Shown here: positions 53,476 to 62,345 of the stretch, piece after piece
Numbering within the stretch: the first letter of the stretch is position 1
Layout of the letters: each line of letters starts with the position of its first letter
Source of the DNA: Ensifer sp. MPMI2T
GTDB taxonomy: Bacteria > Pseudomonadota > Alphaproteobacteria > Rhizobiales > Rhizobiaceae
Direction of reading: 5' to 3'
Assembly: GCF_004827385.1 (NCBI RefSeq)
Contig: NZ_SRXN01000034.1
Location: 1-64,000 of the forward strand
DNA: 64,000 nucleotides
Translations under genes and position numbers: made by a program
Notes under the pieces: generated by a model
The model's input: only the letters and a program-made list of their open reading frames with translations
What the model was told of the DNA's origin: nothing
Databases searched by the model: none

Positions 53476-55296
53476 CTATTTGATTTCGTGCATCAAAAAG
53501 AGCTGGCGATAAACTTCACTGTCTCGCTGCAAGCTTTCGTGCGTTCCCTGAGCGACGATCTTGCCCGCGTCGACAACAATGACCTTTTGCGCACCGAGAA
53601 TGGTTGAAAGTCGATGGGCGACTGTGATGGTCGTCTTGCCAGAGCTGAGCTTGTTCAGGGCTGTCTGAAGCTGCTTTTCCGTGTCGCCGTCCAATGCAGA
53701 TGTTGCTTCGTCGAGGAGCAGGATCGGAGCATTCTTGAGGAAGGCGCGCGCTATGGAAATCCTTTGTCGCTGGCCGCCGGAGAGATTTGCGCCGTTATTG
53801 CCGACGTCCGTCTCCAGCCCTTTCGGCAATTTGAGAACGAAATCCAGCGCTTGGGCAGCTTCCAGTGCCGCAAGTACATCCTCGTCCGTCGCATCCTGGC
53901 GGCCAAACGCCACATTCTCCCGGATCGACCCTGAAAACAGGAACGTGTCCTGGGCAACATAGGAAACGGAGTCACGCAGCGACTGCAGCGTCACTGTGCT
54001 TATGTCCGTCCCGTCGATCTGAATTCTGCCATCAGATGGCAGATACATCCCCATGATGAGGTTGATGATAGTTGACTTTCCAGCACCGGACCGACCGACG
54101 ATCGCAACCTTCTCTCCCGCATCGACAGAGAACGACACATTGCGGATTGTCGGAGCCCCGGCTTGATAGGCGAAACTGACATCTTCAAACTGCAGCGCAC
54201 CTTTGTCGGCATGAAGGTACTCCGTTCCCCGGGACACCTCGAGCTCGCTTTGGTCGAGCAGCTTGAACATGCGCTTGACGCCAACCAGTTCCCGCTGCAG
54301 GTACACATTGAGGTTGCCGAGGCGTTTTGCAGGATCATACGCAAGCAGAAACGCCGTAATGAAGGCCATGAATTCGCCAGGCGTCTTGCCGTTGTCGACC
54401 GTCTGCCAGCCGGCGTAGAAAATGAAAGAACCGATGATCAGCCCCGCCAAGACATCGAACATGGGACCGGTCAGGGCGGAGACCCGGATGAGCTTGCCCT
54501 GCCGCTGCTCCATCGTCGCGACCGCACCTTTGATGCGATGATCCATCTCCGGCTCGAGATTGAAGGACTTCACGATGCGAACGCCCTGCAATGCCTCTAC
54601 GCCGAGCACATTCAATCCGGCCACCATATCTGCCTCCGATTCGGTCAGGCGTTTGGTCTCGCGGATCACGCGGGAAACACCCCATACGATGACCGGTGCG
54701 AATACAAAGGCGAACAGGCTCATGAAAGGGTCTTGGACGATCATGACGGTCAGCAGCGAAATGACCGTGAAAAGATCCCGCACTAGGTTTGTTGTCACTG
54801 TCACAATGGCGTTGCGCGCGGAGCGAGCCGAGTGAATGACCTTGGTCACGGTGCCGCCCGGATGGGCAGAATAATCCTTCAAGCGAAGCCGGATCAGCTT
54901 ATGGAACTGCACTTGCTGCAGCTTCGCGATGATGGCACAGCCAATCGTTCCCATGAGAACAGTCTGGCTATAGCCGGCAACTCCCTTGACGATAAAGGCA
55001 AGCATGATGGCACCGCCAACCGCCCAGACTGCAGCGGTGTCACCATGCACGAAAATATTGTTCACCATCGAGCGGGTTAGCCACGCTACGGCGCTCGTCG
55101 CAAGCCCGACCAGAAGCATGCAGACAATAGCGAGGAAGAACTTCTTTCGATGTTCCAGCCCGTATTCTACGACCAGGCGTCTCGTCAGCTCAACTGTCTC
55201 ATTGCGTGACAACTGGGGAGTGCTTTTCTTCGACAAGTTCGATTGGTCCCTCTTCAAAAGTGGCCCGTCTCTATCGGAAATGACGCGAGGCAGCAA
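53476..55296 (-). CDS. MsbA-type ABC exporter (fused membrane and ATPase domains)
   Basis: 606 residues with a TTG as first codon of the frame; a weak ribosome-binding site makes the start uncertain. The N-terminal half (to about 340) has six helices, for example KFFLAIVCMLLVGLATSAVA; the C-terminal half holds Walker A GRSGAGKSTI, signature LSGGQRQRISIARAF, Walker B ILLLDEATSALD and H loop VAHRLST. Such half-transporters work as homodimers and flip lipid-linked sugars, lipid A or glycolipids across the inner membrane. Between rhamnose genes and glycosyltransferases it likely flips a rhamnose-containing glycolipid or oligosaccharide (inference). Confidence 0.9.
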   Translation of the reverse strand: MLPRVISDRDGPLLKRDQSNLSKKSTPQLSRNETVELTRRLVVEYGLEHRKKFFLAIVCMLLVGLATSAVAWLTRSMVNNIFVHGDTAAVWAVGGAIMLAFIVKGVAGYSQTVLMGTIGCAIIAKLQQVQFHKLIRLRLKDYSAHPGGTVTKVIHSARSARNAIVTVTTNLVRDLFTVISLLTVMIVQDPFMSLFAFVFAPVIVWGVSRVIRETKRLTESEADMVAGLNVLGVEALQGVRIVKSFNLEPEMDHRIKGAVATMEQRQGKLIRVSALTGPMFDVLAGLIIGSFIFYAGWQTVDNGKTPGEFMAFITAFLLAYDPAKRLGNLNVYLQRELVGVKRMFKLLDQSELEVSRGTEYLHADKGALQFEDVSFAYQAGAPTIRNVSFSVDAGEKVAIVGRSGAGKSTIINLIMGMYLPSDGRIQIDGTDISTVTLQSLRDSVSYVAQDTFLFSGSIRENVAFGRQDATDEDVLAALEAAQALDFVLKLPKGLETDVGNNGANLSGGQRQRISIARAFLKNAPILLLDEATSALDGDTEKQLQTALNKLSSGKTTITVAHRLSTILGAQKVIVVDAGKIVAQGTHESLQRDSEVYRQLFLMHEIK

Positions 55297-55523
55297 GTGA
55301 CGTAGCGACGATGCTCACTGGCCGACGGCGTGGGGAACGCAGATTGCATGCATGAGACAGAAACGAGTGCACGAAAAGGGAAAGCAAGTGAGCCCATTAC
55401 TGGGTCTGAACACCGCCCTTGTTTCCGACTCCCAGCTGACGCTGCGTTGTGGATGGCCGATTAATTCACTGGCCCGTTCTTGTAGCCGTATTCTAATGTG
55501 TTTACTGGGAGTCTGAATTCCGC

Positions 55524-56522
55524 ATGGAGAGGGGCACAGAATCTCAAATGGAACGGACAAAACGGCAGCTAACTCTGTATGTGGCCGCGCTGACGCGCAA
55601 GAGACCAGAGATGTTGCGTGCCTTGTTGGTGTCCTTGGCCAAAATGACAGTCCCTGAGCAGTGCCACGTCAAGTGTCTTATCGTTGAAAATGATACAGTT
55701 GAGGCTTCCAGGTCAGTAGTGGAGGAGTGTCGGCCGAGTTTCAAGAGTGAACTCTTGTACGTGCTGGAGCCGGAACTCGGGATTCCCTTTGGTCGAAATC
55801 GCGCAGCCAAAGAAGCGATCGCCGGAGGCGCGGATCTGCTTCTGTTCATCGATGACGATGAAGTCGTTGCGGATGACTGGCTTGTGCGAATGATTGCCGG
55901 TTACCGGAGTAGCAATGCGGTCCTGCTGGGAGCGCCGTTACGCGCTAAACTTCCTACGGAGCAGCTCTCCATTTTCCAACGGAAGATGTTTGCAAATATA
56001 GAAGCACGATATAAGCGGAAGGAAGACAGAGCTCGAACTCGAGCGACATTGAACGCGACGAACCGTGTTACCATCGTGACAAGCAATTGGCTTGGGGAGC
56101 TATCAATATTTCGGGACCATAATATTTGGTTCGATGAAAATATGCGCTTTACAGGTGGGACAGACGCGAAATTTTTCGCGGAAGTGCGTAAAGCGGGGTT
56201 GGCGGCAGGTTGGGTGGCAGATGCGATTGTCTACGAGACGGTCCCGCTCGACCGGTTGAGCTTCATGTATCAGTATCAACGCGCTCGTGATCAGTCGAAC
56301 ACGAATTATGGACGGAAACCGCCGGGAGCGCTCAGAACCTCTCTCACTCTTCTCCAAATGCCTCACCGCCTCGCTTTTTGTTTGTTGCTTTTTGCCGCGG
56401 TTCCCGTGACGGGCGGCAAGACTCTCTTGGCAGCGGCTCGCTCGTTGGGTTGGGTCGCTGGTAAGATTGGATGTTTCTCCGGCCAAAGATCCGCGCTCTA
56501 TTTTGAGGTTACCGGTTCTTAA
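55524..56522 (+). CDS. family 2 glycosyltransferase
   Basis: 332 residues, or 324 from the second ATG at 55548. TLYVAALTRKRPEMLRALLV opens the GT2 domain; LIVENDTVEASR, the GIPFGRNRAAKEA segment and LLFIDDDEVVADDWL (DDD, about 107-109) are typical. FTGGTDAKFFAEVRKAG is the catalytic base region. One membrane segment near residues 276-292 (LAFCLLLFAAVPVTGGKTLL) suggests attachment to the inner membrane. Divergent from the MsbA-type gene; substrate unknown. Confidence 0.88.
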   Translation: MERGTESQMERTKRQLTLYVAALTRKRPEMLRALLVSLAKMTVPEQCHVKCLIVENDTVEASRSVVEECRPSFKSELLYVLEPELGIPFGRNRAAKEAIAGGADLLLFIDDDEVVADDWLVRMIAGYRSSNAVLLGAPLRAKLPTEQLSIFQRKMFANIEARYKRKEDRARTRATLNATNRVTIVTSNWLGELSIFRDHNIWFDENMRFTGGTDAKFFAEVRKAGLAAGWVADAIVYETVPLDRLSFMYQYQRARDQSNTNYGRKPPGALRTSLTLLQMPHRLAFCLLLFAAVPVTGGKTLLAAARSLGWVAGKIGCFSGQRSALYFEVTGS

Positions 56523-56603
56523 AGTGACAGTCGAAGTGGAAACGCTGAGCGACCACCACTGACGTCTATATGGACATTTCCTGCCCGATAAGCTGCGCAA
56601 CGC

Positions 56604-58100
56604 TCAGCGTAAATCTACCCAAACGTAGGCGAACGGGTATACGTCGCCAACACGCCCAGCATTGTAAGGAAGGGAGATAATTGTCGCCTGCAGCCCGGTC
56701 AGGTCGACACCCGCGTGTGACAATATTCTTGAAACACGAGGGGGGATATTCTCTTTCTTCTCGCCCTCTGCCGACCATGCCACCAACACCGGTCCTTGCC
56801 GGACCGGAAGGACGTCGGAGTTCGGAGGAAATCCGGCCAAGATAACGGGCGTGTTCGGAAACTGGATCCTAAGATTGCCAGCCATAACTCGATCCTCCGC
56901 AACGATTGCTGCCGGATCGCCCCCGTGGCCTTCGCGGATAGTCCGAGCAAAACCGCCATATGGCGTGTGGGCAAGTGAGTAGTCCTTGATCCTTGGGCCG
57001 ATGTACACACTCGCCCACAGGATCAAGATAACGCCTATGACTAGAACGCCCACTATAGAGAGAAGAGCTGGAAGTCTGGGGACCGGATCGACGCCAGAGG
57101 CGTCCACCTTAAGTATGAGGTAGAAAGGAAATAATACAGTGAACAGCGCCAACCATTTTTCACGGATGTGAGTTGCACCGATCGCCACAACAATGATCGC
57201 GACGATGAAAAAGCACGCGATGATCATTCTGCCCACTATCCGCGTCCACTGGCTCTTGGCGCATAGGATCTTGCGAAGGTCGGCGCGGAAAACAAACGCA
57301 AACACGGCCGATGGAACAGCGACACCCTTCATTCCAGCGATTGCAAACGAATAGAGGCCTAGAACAACGTGAGGCAGCACCGAATTCTCCGCCCCTTGCT
57401 TCATTTCTGCGATGGTGCCGCCGCTGGCTTGGGTGAGATTGTTGAGCACCCAGTAGCCATGAGGGGCAATAATCGTAACAAATGCTGCCAACGAGACAAG
57501 CACACGCCAATCAAACAGACGTTTGCGAAATTTCGGCTCGAAAAGAAGGGCCAAGATTGCGGCTAATGGGAGTACAACAAAGTTGTATTTTGAGATCGTG
57601 CCCAATCCGGCGGCAACGCCAACGATCAAAAATCCGCCGATCTGGGACGGATGCTTCAGAGCGTAGAAGAATCCAAATAGGAAAAGCGATGCGGCAAATA
57701 GCGCTGCGACCGTGTGGGTAAGATCACGCTGCGCCAAGAGGAAGATCGGGGGAAGTGTCAATGCGCCCAGTATGGCAATGGCCGACAGAACGCGATCTCC
57801 CGTGATCAAACGGGCCGAAAGACCGTAGAACAGAAGACAGCCGAACAACAGGCTGTTCTTGACGACTGTGAGCGATGCTACGGAAATCCCGAAGACGCCC
57901 ACCACTGCATACTGAAGCCAATTATAGAAAGGAGGCTGCCGGCCGTATCCCAGCATTAGATACTGCGAGAGGAACGCCTGCTCGGAATCGTCGAACTCTA
58001 GGGAAGCGGGCCGCAGAAGCTTCAGGACGAGGCTCAAGACGTAGTATCCCGCGACGAGATAGTAAATGACGTCTGGTCTTCGTACTAAAAGGCTGCCCAT
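56604..58100 (-). CDS. GT39/ArnT-like integral membrane glycosyltransferase
   Basis: 498 residues, about 10-12 membrane helices (for example VIYYLVAGYYVLSLVLKLLR, FVVLPLAAILALLF, IIACFFIVAIIVVAIGATHI), ending in a soluble C-terminal domain of about 140 residues (AVVVAWSAEG-like). The first periplasmic loop has FDDSEQAFLSQYLMLGYGRQ, the DxE-type (here DDSE) catalytic loop of GT-C enzymes using undecaprenyl-phosphate sugars. GGAGAGA precedes the ATG. It is probably a periplasmic-side modification enzyme for a lipid-linked glycan (inference). Confidence 0.85.
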   Translation of the reverse strand: MGSLLVRRPDVIYYLVAGYYVLSLVLKLLRPASLEFDDSEQAFLSQYLMLGYGRQPPFYNWLQYAVVGVFGISVASLTVVKNSLLFGCLLFYGLSARLITGDRVLSAIAILGALTLPPIFLLAQRDLTHTVAALFAASLFLFGFFYALKHPSQIGGFLIVGVAAGLGTISKYNFVVLPLAAILALLFEPKFRKRLFDWRVLVSLAAFVTIIAPHGYWVLNNLTQASGGTIAEMKQGAENSVLPHVVLGLYSFAIAGMKGVAVPSAVFAFVFRADLRKILCAKSQWTRIVGRMIIACFFIVAIIVVAIGATHIREKWLALFTVLFPFYLILKVDASGVDPVPRLPALLSIVGVLVIGVILILWASVYIGPRIKDYSLAHTPYGGFARTIREGHGGDPAAIVAEDRVMAGNLRIQFPNTPVILAGFPPNSDVLPVRQGPVLVAWSAEGEKKENIPPRVSRILSHAGVDLTGLQATIISLPYNAGRVGDVYPFAYVWVDLR

Positions 58101-58212
58101 ATCGTTCTCTCCGCGTTTCGATGCTCCCTCGCAAGGGAATATCCCACGCTGAGATTTGCGCTAATATGCAGATTCGACTGATCAATCTGTGCCGCCGTGC
58201 GTTGCGCCATGA

Positions 58213-59058
58213 TCATTCCCGCCAGTGATCTGCCACCCAGGGCGTCGGCCGAATGTAGTGCCGAAGGTAGCGAAACGGAGGCTTTCTCCTCCTCTTCTTC
58301 TCATCAAAGACGCCCATGATGTGTTCCAGAGGAGGCTTGGTGCCGACTTTTTCGCCGTACCGCCCTTCGATGGCATGCTGAGGCAGGAGCCCACGTGGGA
58401 AGATCACTACGCGGGCATCGCGCGGGAGCCGCGGAGCTAAGCAGTAGTTCAGTGGGAATGGCCAACGGCAATCCTGACGAAAGTGCAGAACCCACCGGCG
58501 TGGAAAGAATTTTATGCCCCCCGGCGCGTTACGGCTCACGAATCGCTGTTCGTAGCGGTACCTGTCGGCCACGCCCTGCGGGTCGGTTCGAAAGGCCTCT
58601 TGCAGCGGCAGGAGCTTGCCGACCGGGAAGCGAAAGAGCGAGGTTTGCCCAAGTCGCTCCAAAGGCGTGGTTTGGTTTCTTGCCATAACCACGTCAGAGG
58701 CCTCACCAATTTCAAAAAATTCGTCCAGAGACGAAACGATCACTAGATCCAAGTCGAGAAACAGAACTGGCCCTCCCAGCTTTCCCAGGGTCGCGCCCCA
58801 CAGCCGGGCCTTCGGCCAAATGCCATTGCTGTTGGTCGGCATCTTTTCGACGCCGAGTGGCGGCAAATCCTCGCACAGAATATCAGGGTGTAGACCAACG
58901 CGGTTGTCAGTGAAGCACGTGAATGTATACGGCGGGGTGATGTTGCGAGCAACCATCGCGTACAATCTGTTGATAAACGGCGCTCCGTATTTGGTGCCCC
59001 AATTGATGCAGATCACTTGCTTCACACCGCCGCTTGCTGCCAAGACGCCAGACGTCAT
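58213..59058 (-). CDS. GT-A-type glycosyltransferase, unassigned family
   Basis: 281 residues from ATG 59058 (GAAGGGAGCAGA upstream; an in-frame start at 59088 lacks one). ICINWGTKYGAPFINRLYAM opens a GT8-like fold, and PVLFLDLDLVIVSSLDEFF holds the DLDL metal site (about 106-109). NPLNYCLAPRLPRDARVVIF-like sequence follows, and the end is strongly basic (DEKKRRRKPPFRYLRHY), perhaps for membrane contact. I cannot name the family. Position beside other glycosyltransferases suggests a part in the same polysaccharide. Confidence 0.75.
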   Translation of the reverse strand: MTSGVLAASGGVKQVICINWGTKYGAPFINRLYAMVARNITPPYTFTCFTDNRVGLHPDILCEDLPPLGVEKMPTNSNGIWPKARLWGATLGKLGGPVLFLDLDLVIVSSLDEFFEIGEASDVVMARNQTTPLERLGQTSLFRFPVGKLLPLQEAFRTDPQGVADRYRYEQRFVSRNAPGGIKFFPRRWVLHFRQDCRWPFPLNYCLAPRLPRDARVVIFPRGLLPQHAIEGRYGEKVGTKPPLEHIMGVFDEKKRRRKPPFRYLRHYIRPTPWVADHWRE

Positions 59059-59174
59059 TCTGCTCCCTTCAAGATCGATGCTAGCCAATGCCGCAAAATG
59101 CCCGGACCGAATGGCCTCGGTTCAATGCACTCAAACGCACTACAATCTCCGGGATCGGGGGACCATAATAGAGA

Positions 59175-59207
59175 GGACCTCTTCTCTCGCGAGGAAAGAA
59201 GAGGTCC
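59175..59207. promoter_or_regulatory. 11-bp stem hairpin upstream of the glycosyltransferase gene
   Basis: GGACCTCTTCT and AGAAGAGGTCC pair completely with an 11-base loop. It lies 117 bases before the ATG at 59058, where it could be in the leader of that gene or end a transcript from the right. No U tract follows on either strand. Confidence 0.5.
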
Positions 59208-59939
59208 CGTGTCTGAGCGTTCGAATTCACAGACGCTCCTAACTAAATGAGGATAATTTTATTTGCAATTGCACGCTCCGCTTCTGCACAAGAAAACTCC
59301 AAGTACAATCACAAGGTAGCGGGCGAGACTCGGCAGGTGGCCAGGCAGGTACATAGGAGGCCGAAAGCCCGGCAGTCTTGCTGGGCACAAGCGTCGGCGC
59401 GTCGAGGAGGTCGAGCGTATCTTGACGCGGACCCGCGCTCCAGTGGCCCAAGGCTTATCATCCTGCGGTGTTGCTTGGCGGTAAAAAGCTCCGACATATG
59501 GCAGCGATCACGCAACGAGAAGAAGCCAGCCTGACGCCGGCCGCCTAACACAACTTGGTGCCGCCAGGAAAACGAAAGGCGGCCTCGCGCTCCTGAGTTG
59601 GTGCTGTCTGCCGTCGCCTTCGATTCAGAAAATATGGTCGCTGGGATGGCGCCTGATCATCCCTTCGTAAGTGATAAGCATCCAGCATGAACGGATGGCC
59701 AGTACGCCTCATGGAGGATTTGGCCGCTCTTGATGACAAGGCGGCTAGCGCAGAAAAATAGAAGCGGAGGTAGATGCCGGCGATCAGGATAAGCTTGGCC
59801 GGCGAAGAATCGAGGCCGGAATGGCGTCGTCCGATCGCGACAAATACAGAACAAAAGAGTCATATAACGAGCCTCACCGGTCCAAGAGTTGTAAGGCCAA
59901 CGGCCGCTAAATCTTGGCCGGCCATCCGGATTTGCCGTG

Positions 59940-60012
59940 ATTGCTTCATGTTTTCTTTAAATCGCCGATTTAAGGAAAAAAATGCAGCACTTGCGCGCGG
60001 CGCTGTAGTGCC
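59940..60012. repeat. shortened RIME-type palindrome
   Basis: CATGTTTTCTTTAAATCG and CGATTTAAGGAAAAAAATG form a hairpin as in 22465-22572, followed by GCAGCACTTGCGCGCGGCGCTGTAG, the fused ends of the second palindrome with its central part lost. It lies 64 bases before the IS3 remnant. Confidence 0.7.
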
Positions 60013-60075
60013 TCGGACGAGGCTGGGAAGAGAGGACAAGACGGTCTGCCGGCAGTCGTAGTTGACCAATCGTCA

Positions 60076-60534
60076 CTATTCTCGAAAAGCACGGCGCGAG
60101 CTTTTGGGTTTTGCGGTATTTGGGGCGGTAGCGGCGGGTTGCGGTGCGGAGCCATTTCGGCTGCGCAGCACCGCATCACGTCGCGGGTTGATGGTCTGAG
60201 CGAACTCGGCCGGTCTCAGCCAGCCGATGCCCGAATGGGGCCGGTGCATCGGCGCTCGGGTGCCGATCGCTCGCTTCCGGCCGCCACGCTTGCGCACGGC
60301 CTCCCGATAGAGCCGGAAGAGCTTCTTGTGGTTCACAAGGTATCCCTCGCGTCTGAGCAGCACATGAATGCGTCGATAGCCAAAGCGGCGGCGTTCATGG
60401 GCCAGCGCCCTCATTCTCTCGCGAAGGCCAAGGTCGTCGCTGCGTCTGGTTTCATAACGGATCGTCATCCGGCAAAAGCCGATGGCTTTACGCGCCCACC
60501 GTTCGCTCACGCCCCGCACCAGTTTGTGTCGTAA
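60076..60534 (-). mobile_element. IS3-family transposase (OrfB) remnant
   Basis: On the minus strand SERWARKAIGFCRMTIRYET, ALAHERRRFGYRRIHVLLRR and VNHKKLFRLYREAVRKRGGR are the N-terminal OrfB helices; then the frame jumps to a C-terminal end, RPHSGIGWLRPAEFAQTINP. The DDE catalytic core between them is missing, so this is an internal-deletion relic. No OrfA is visible. It borders the nucleotidyltransferase gene by about 30 bases. Confidence 0.9.
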
Positions 60535-60564
60535 TTGAGCAGCGGGCCTCTCTCAGATTAAGAT

Positions 60565-61644
60565 TTATTGGACCTCGTGATTGATCCCAAGATCACGGAA
60601 AAGGGCGGCTGTTGCGGTCCTTTCCTTCCGCGGCAGGTATCCCATCCCCACCTGGATGGCATTGCGCCAAGCCTCTCCCCTTTCCCATGCTTCTTTGAGA
60701 GCGTCCGACAGGTCATCGAGACGATTGGAAGCATTGAGCGCGTCGAACAGCAAGATCGCCTGCCTCAAGTCCTTCTCTCGCTTCGCAGTTCCAATCGTGT
60801 CGGCCACGCGGCGCGATGCCACGATCAGTTTATGGACCGCGTAGCGCTCGGGAGCCGGGACGATCACGGAGATTCCGCTTTTGTGCAGGAGGACGGCTCG
60901 CACAGGCTCATAGATCAGGAAATCCATGAACCGCAGCGGATCAGCGCTCGCACCACCCAGGGCGGGCATGTCGGCCGGTTTGTCGAGACAGTCATCACTA
61001 CCCCTATTCCCGGTCAGAAATTCGACCTTGTAGCCCGCCCGGTTTTTGAACGCCGTTGATCGAGGCGAGCCAGAGCGGTGCGGGATCGGCCGGAAGGTCG
61101 GATCGACGCCCTGCAGTATCTCGAGAATAGGTGGAAGAGAATCCCCTATTTCGGCCGAGATCGCGTAGTCCTGGGCGAAATCAGCATCAGCCGTCATCAT
61201 CGAGGCAGCAGGAAGACGGACGCCAAGATGGCCCGCATAGGTCGAGAATGCGACGGTCCCCACGAGGCAGGCTGGCAACCGGAAAATGCCAGCGTGGGCC
61301 AGCGCCTCGACGACATCGCCGGAAAACGGTTCGGGAGCTGGTAGGCCGGCTTCGCGGACAAGGGTGGTGACGAGCTTACGACGACCTTTGGTATCGTCTT
61401 TGATCGCGCGGAAATCCTCGACCCGCTTGTTGATTTCGGGATCGTCAGCAGGGCCGACATAACGGCGTTTCTGCCGATACCCCTCGTCCTCGCCTGGCTG
61501 GTCGAAATACCAGTATTTGCGCCCCTTGTTGTTTACCCCGACAAAGCGGCCCTCAACCGGGAAGTCGGCCGAGAAGCTGGCATCGAGCAGCCGTTGACCG
61601 AGTTCGGCGGTCATGGTGCGATACATGAGATCGATCTGTTTCAT
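60565..61644 (-). CDS. GSU2403-like nucleotidyltransferase-fold protein
   Basis: 359 residues from ATG 61644; a GTG at 61686 would add 14 residues read through a palindrome. The N-terminal part has GRKYWYFDQPG and RYVGPADDPE typical of GSU2403-type proteins. The nucleotidyltransferase core is visible as CLVGTVAFSTYAG (127-138) followed by TADADF (151-156), the G-S/T and DxD pair. Later APERYAVHKLIVASRR and a helical end. Members are orphan NTases of unknown target, often in mobile or defence-type regions (from memory). It has its own promoter region with two palindromes and sits between an IS3 relic and repeats. Confidence 0.75.
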   Translation of the reverse strand: MKQIDLMYRTMTAELGQRLLDASFSADFPVEGRFVGVNNKGRKYWYFDQPGEDEGYRQKRRYVGPADDPEINKRVEDFRAIKDDTKGRRKLVTTLVREAGLPAPEPFSGDVVEALAHAGIFRLPACLVGTVAFSTYAGHLGVRLPAASMMTADADFAQDYAISAEIGDSLPPILEILQGVDPTFRPIPHRSGSPRSTAFKNRAGYKVEFLTGNRGSDDCLDKPADMPALGGASADPLRFMDFLIYEPVRAVLLHKSGISVIVPAPERYAVHKLIVASRRVADTIGTAKREKDLRQAILLFDALNASNRLDDLSDALKEAWERGEAWRNAIQVGMGYLPRKERTATAALFRDLGINHEVQ

Positions 61645-61653
61645 GTCGTCCCA

Positions 61654-61681
61654 TTGTACTAAATCCAGAATTTTAGTACAA
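61654..61681. promoter_or_regulatory. palindrome 1 before the nucleotidyltransferase gene
   Basis: TTGTACTAAA (61654-61663) and TTTAGTACAA (61672-61681) form a 28-bp inverted repeat around TCCAGAAT. It starts 10 bases before the ATG at 61644, so a protein bound here would block translation initiation region or transcription. A near-identical palindrome stands 60 bases further upstream. Confidence 0.8.
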
Positions 61682-61740
61682 CTCACCTATCCCCTCAATA
61701 ATCCCTCTTTTGGCTCGGGAAATAGCAGTTGGCGTCGGCG

Positions 61741-61768
61741 TTGTACTAAATTTGCGAATTTAGTACAA
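61741..61768. promoter_or_regulatory. palindrome 2 before the nucleotidyltransferase gene
   Basis: TTGTACTAAATT (61741-61752) and AATTTAGTACAA (61757-61768) form a 28-bp perfect inverted repeat with the 4-base loop TGCG. It shares TTGTACTAAA and TTTAGTACAA with palindrome 1; start-to-start distance is 87 bases, about eight helical turns. Confidence 0.8.
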
Positions 61769-61900
61769 CGCCGACGCCGCTTTTTCAAGAGCAATCTTCG
61801 CAAACGCCTGCATTTGCAGGATTTTGGGGGGCGAGGGGGCCGGGGACTTTCCGAGCGGAGCAGCTTGCCGGGGGCAGTTCTCTAATTGCGGCCTCCCGGT

Positions 61901-62310
61901 CAACTGCTTTTCCGTAGCCTGCTCTTGCGTCACGGTTTTCTGATTGATCGAGGCGAGCGTTCGAACCTCATGTCATCGAATGCTGCGGTTCCCAATGTCG
62001 GTGGCAGCGGGAGTATCACTGCTTCGTCCCGCAAGGGAAACGAGCTTCGGCTTCCGGAGCAGCCGAAGGCAACCCGCGCCCGCCAGGTAGCGCGGTAGGG
62101 TTGCCGAAGGCTTGTGGGGCTCAACTGATCATTTCTCAGCCTGCTCTTGCCGGATTCACTGTTCTCTCCGTGGTCGAGACGGGTGCTCGCCACATCATGG
62201 TATCGGATGCTGTGGTTCCCAATGTCGGTCGCGCGGTCCTGTTTCAGAAGGCTCGCAACTGCCCCCGCGGGATTACCACTGCTTCGTCCCGGCAAGGGAC
62301 AGGGCTGCCG
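61901..62310. repeat. two imperfect direct repeats next to IS110
   Basis: Unit 1 (about 61901-62047) and unit 2 (about 62122-62310) share CAACTG...GCCTGCTCTTGC at their left, GGTTCCCAATGTCGGT (61987 and 62214) in the middle and CACTGCTTCGTCCC (62017 and 62277) at the right. Unit 2 is longer, mainly by about 33 bases inserted between the last two blocks. They lie in the 580-base gap between the nucleotidyltransferase promoter and the IS110 transposase stop. No reading frame is convincing here. Confidence 0.7.
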
Positions 62311-62345
62311 TCAGGTGACGGATCTGGTGAGCGATCGAGACGCCC

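Larger units (their letters stand above)
59059..60075. other. 1-kb stretch without a supported gene
   Basis: Open frames here are short and lack ribosome-binding sites. It holds a long hairpin (GGACCTCTTCT at 59175-59185 with AGAAGAGGTCC at 59197-59207) ahead of the glycosyltransferase gene, and, near its right end, a RIME element (59940-60012). The rest looks like diverged non-coding or decayed sequence at the edge of mobile DNA. Confidence 0.55.

Noticed and set aside
60076..60534. Functional IS3 element
   Set aside because: The catalytic core is deleted and no OrfA or inverted ends are visible.
61901..62310. CRISPR array near the nucleotidyltransferase
   Set aside because: Only two long imperfect units, not short regular repeats with spacers; no cas genes in the window.
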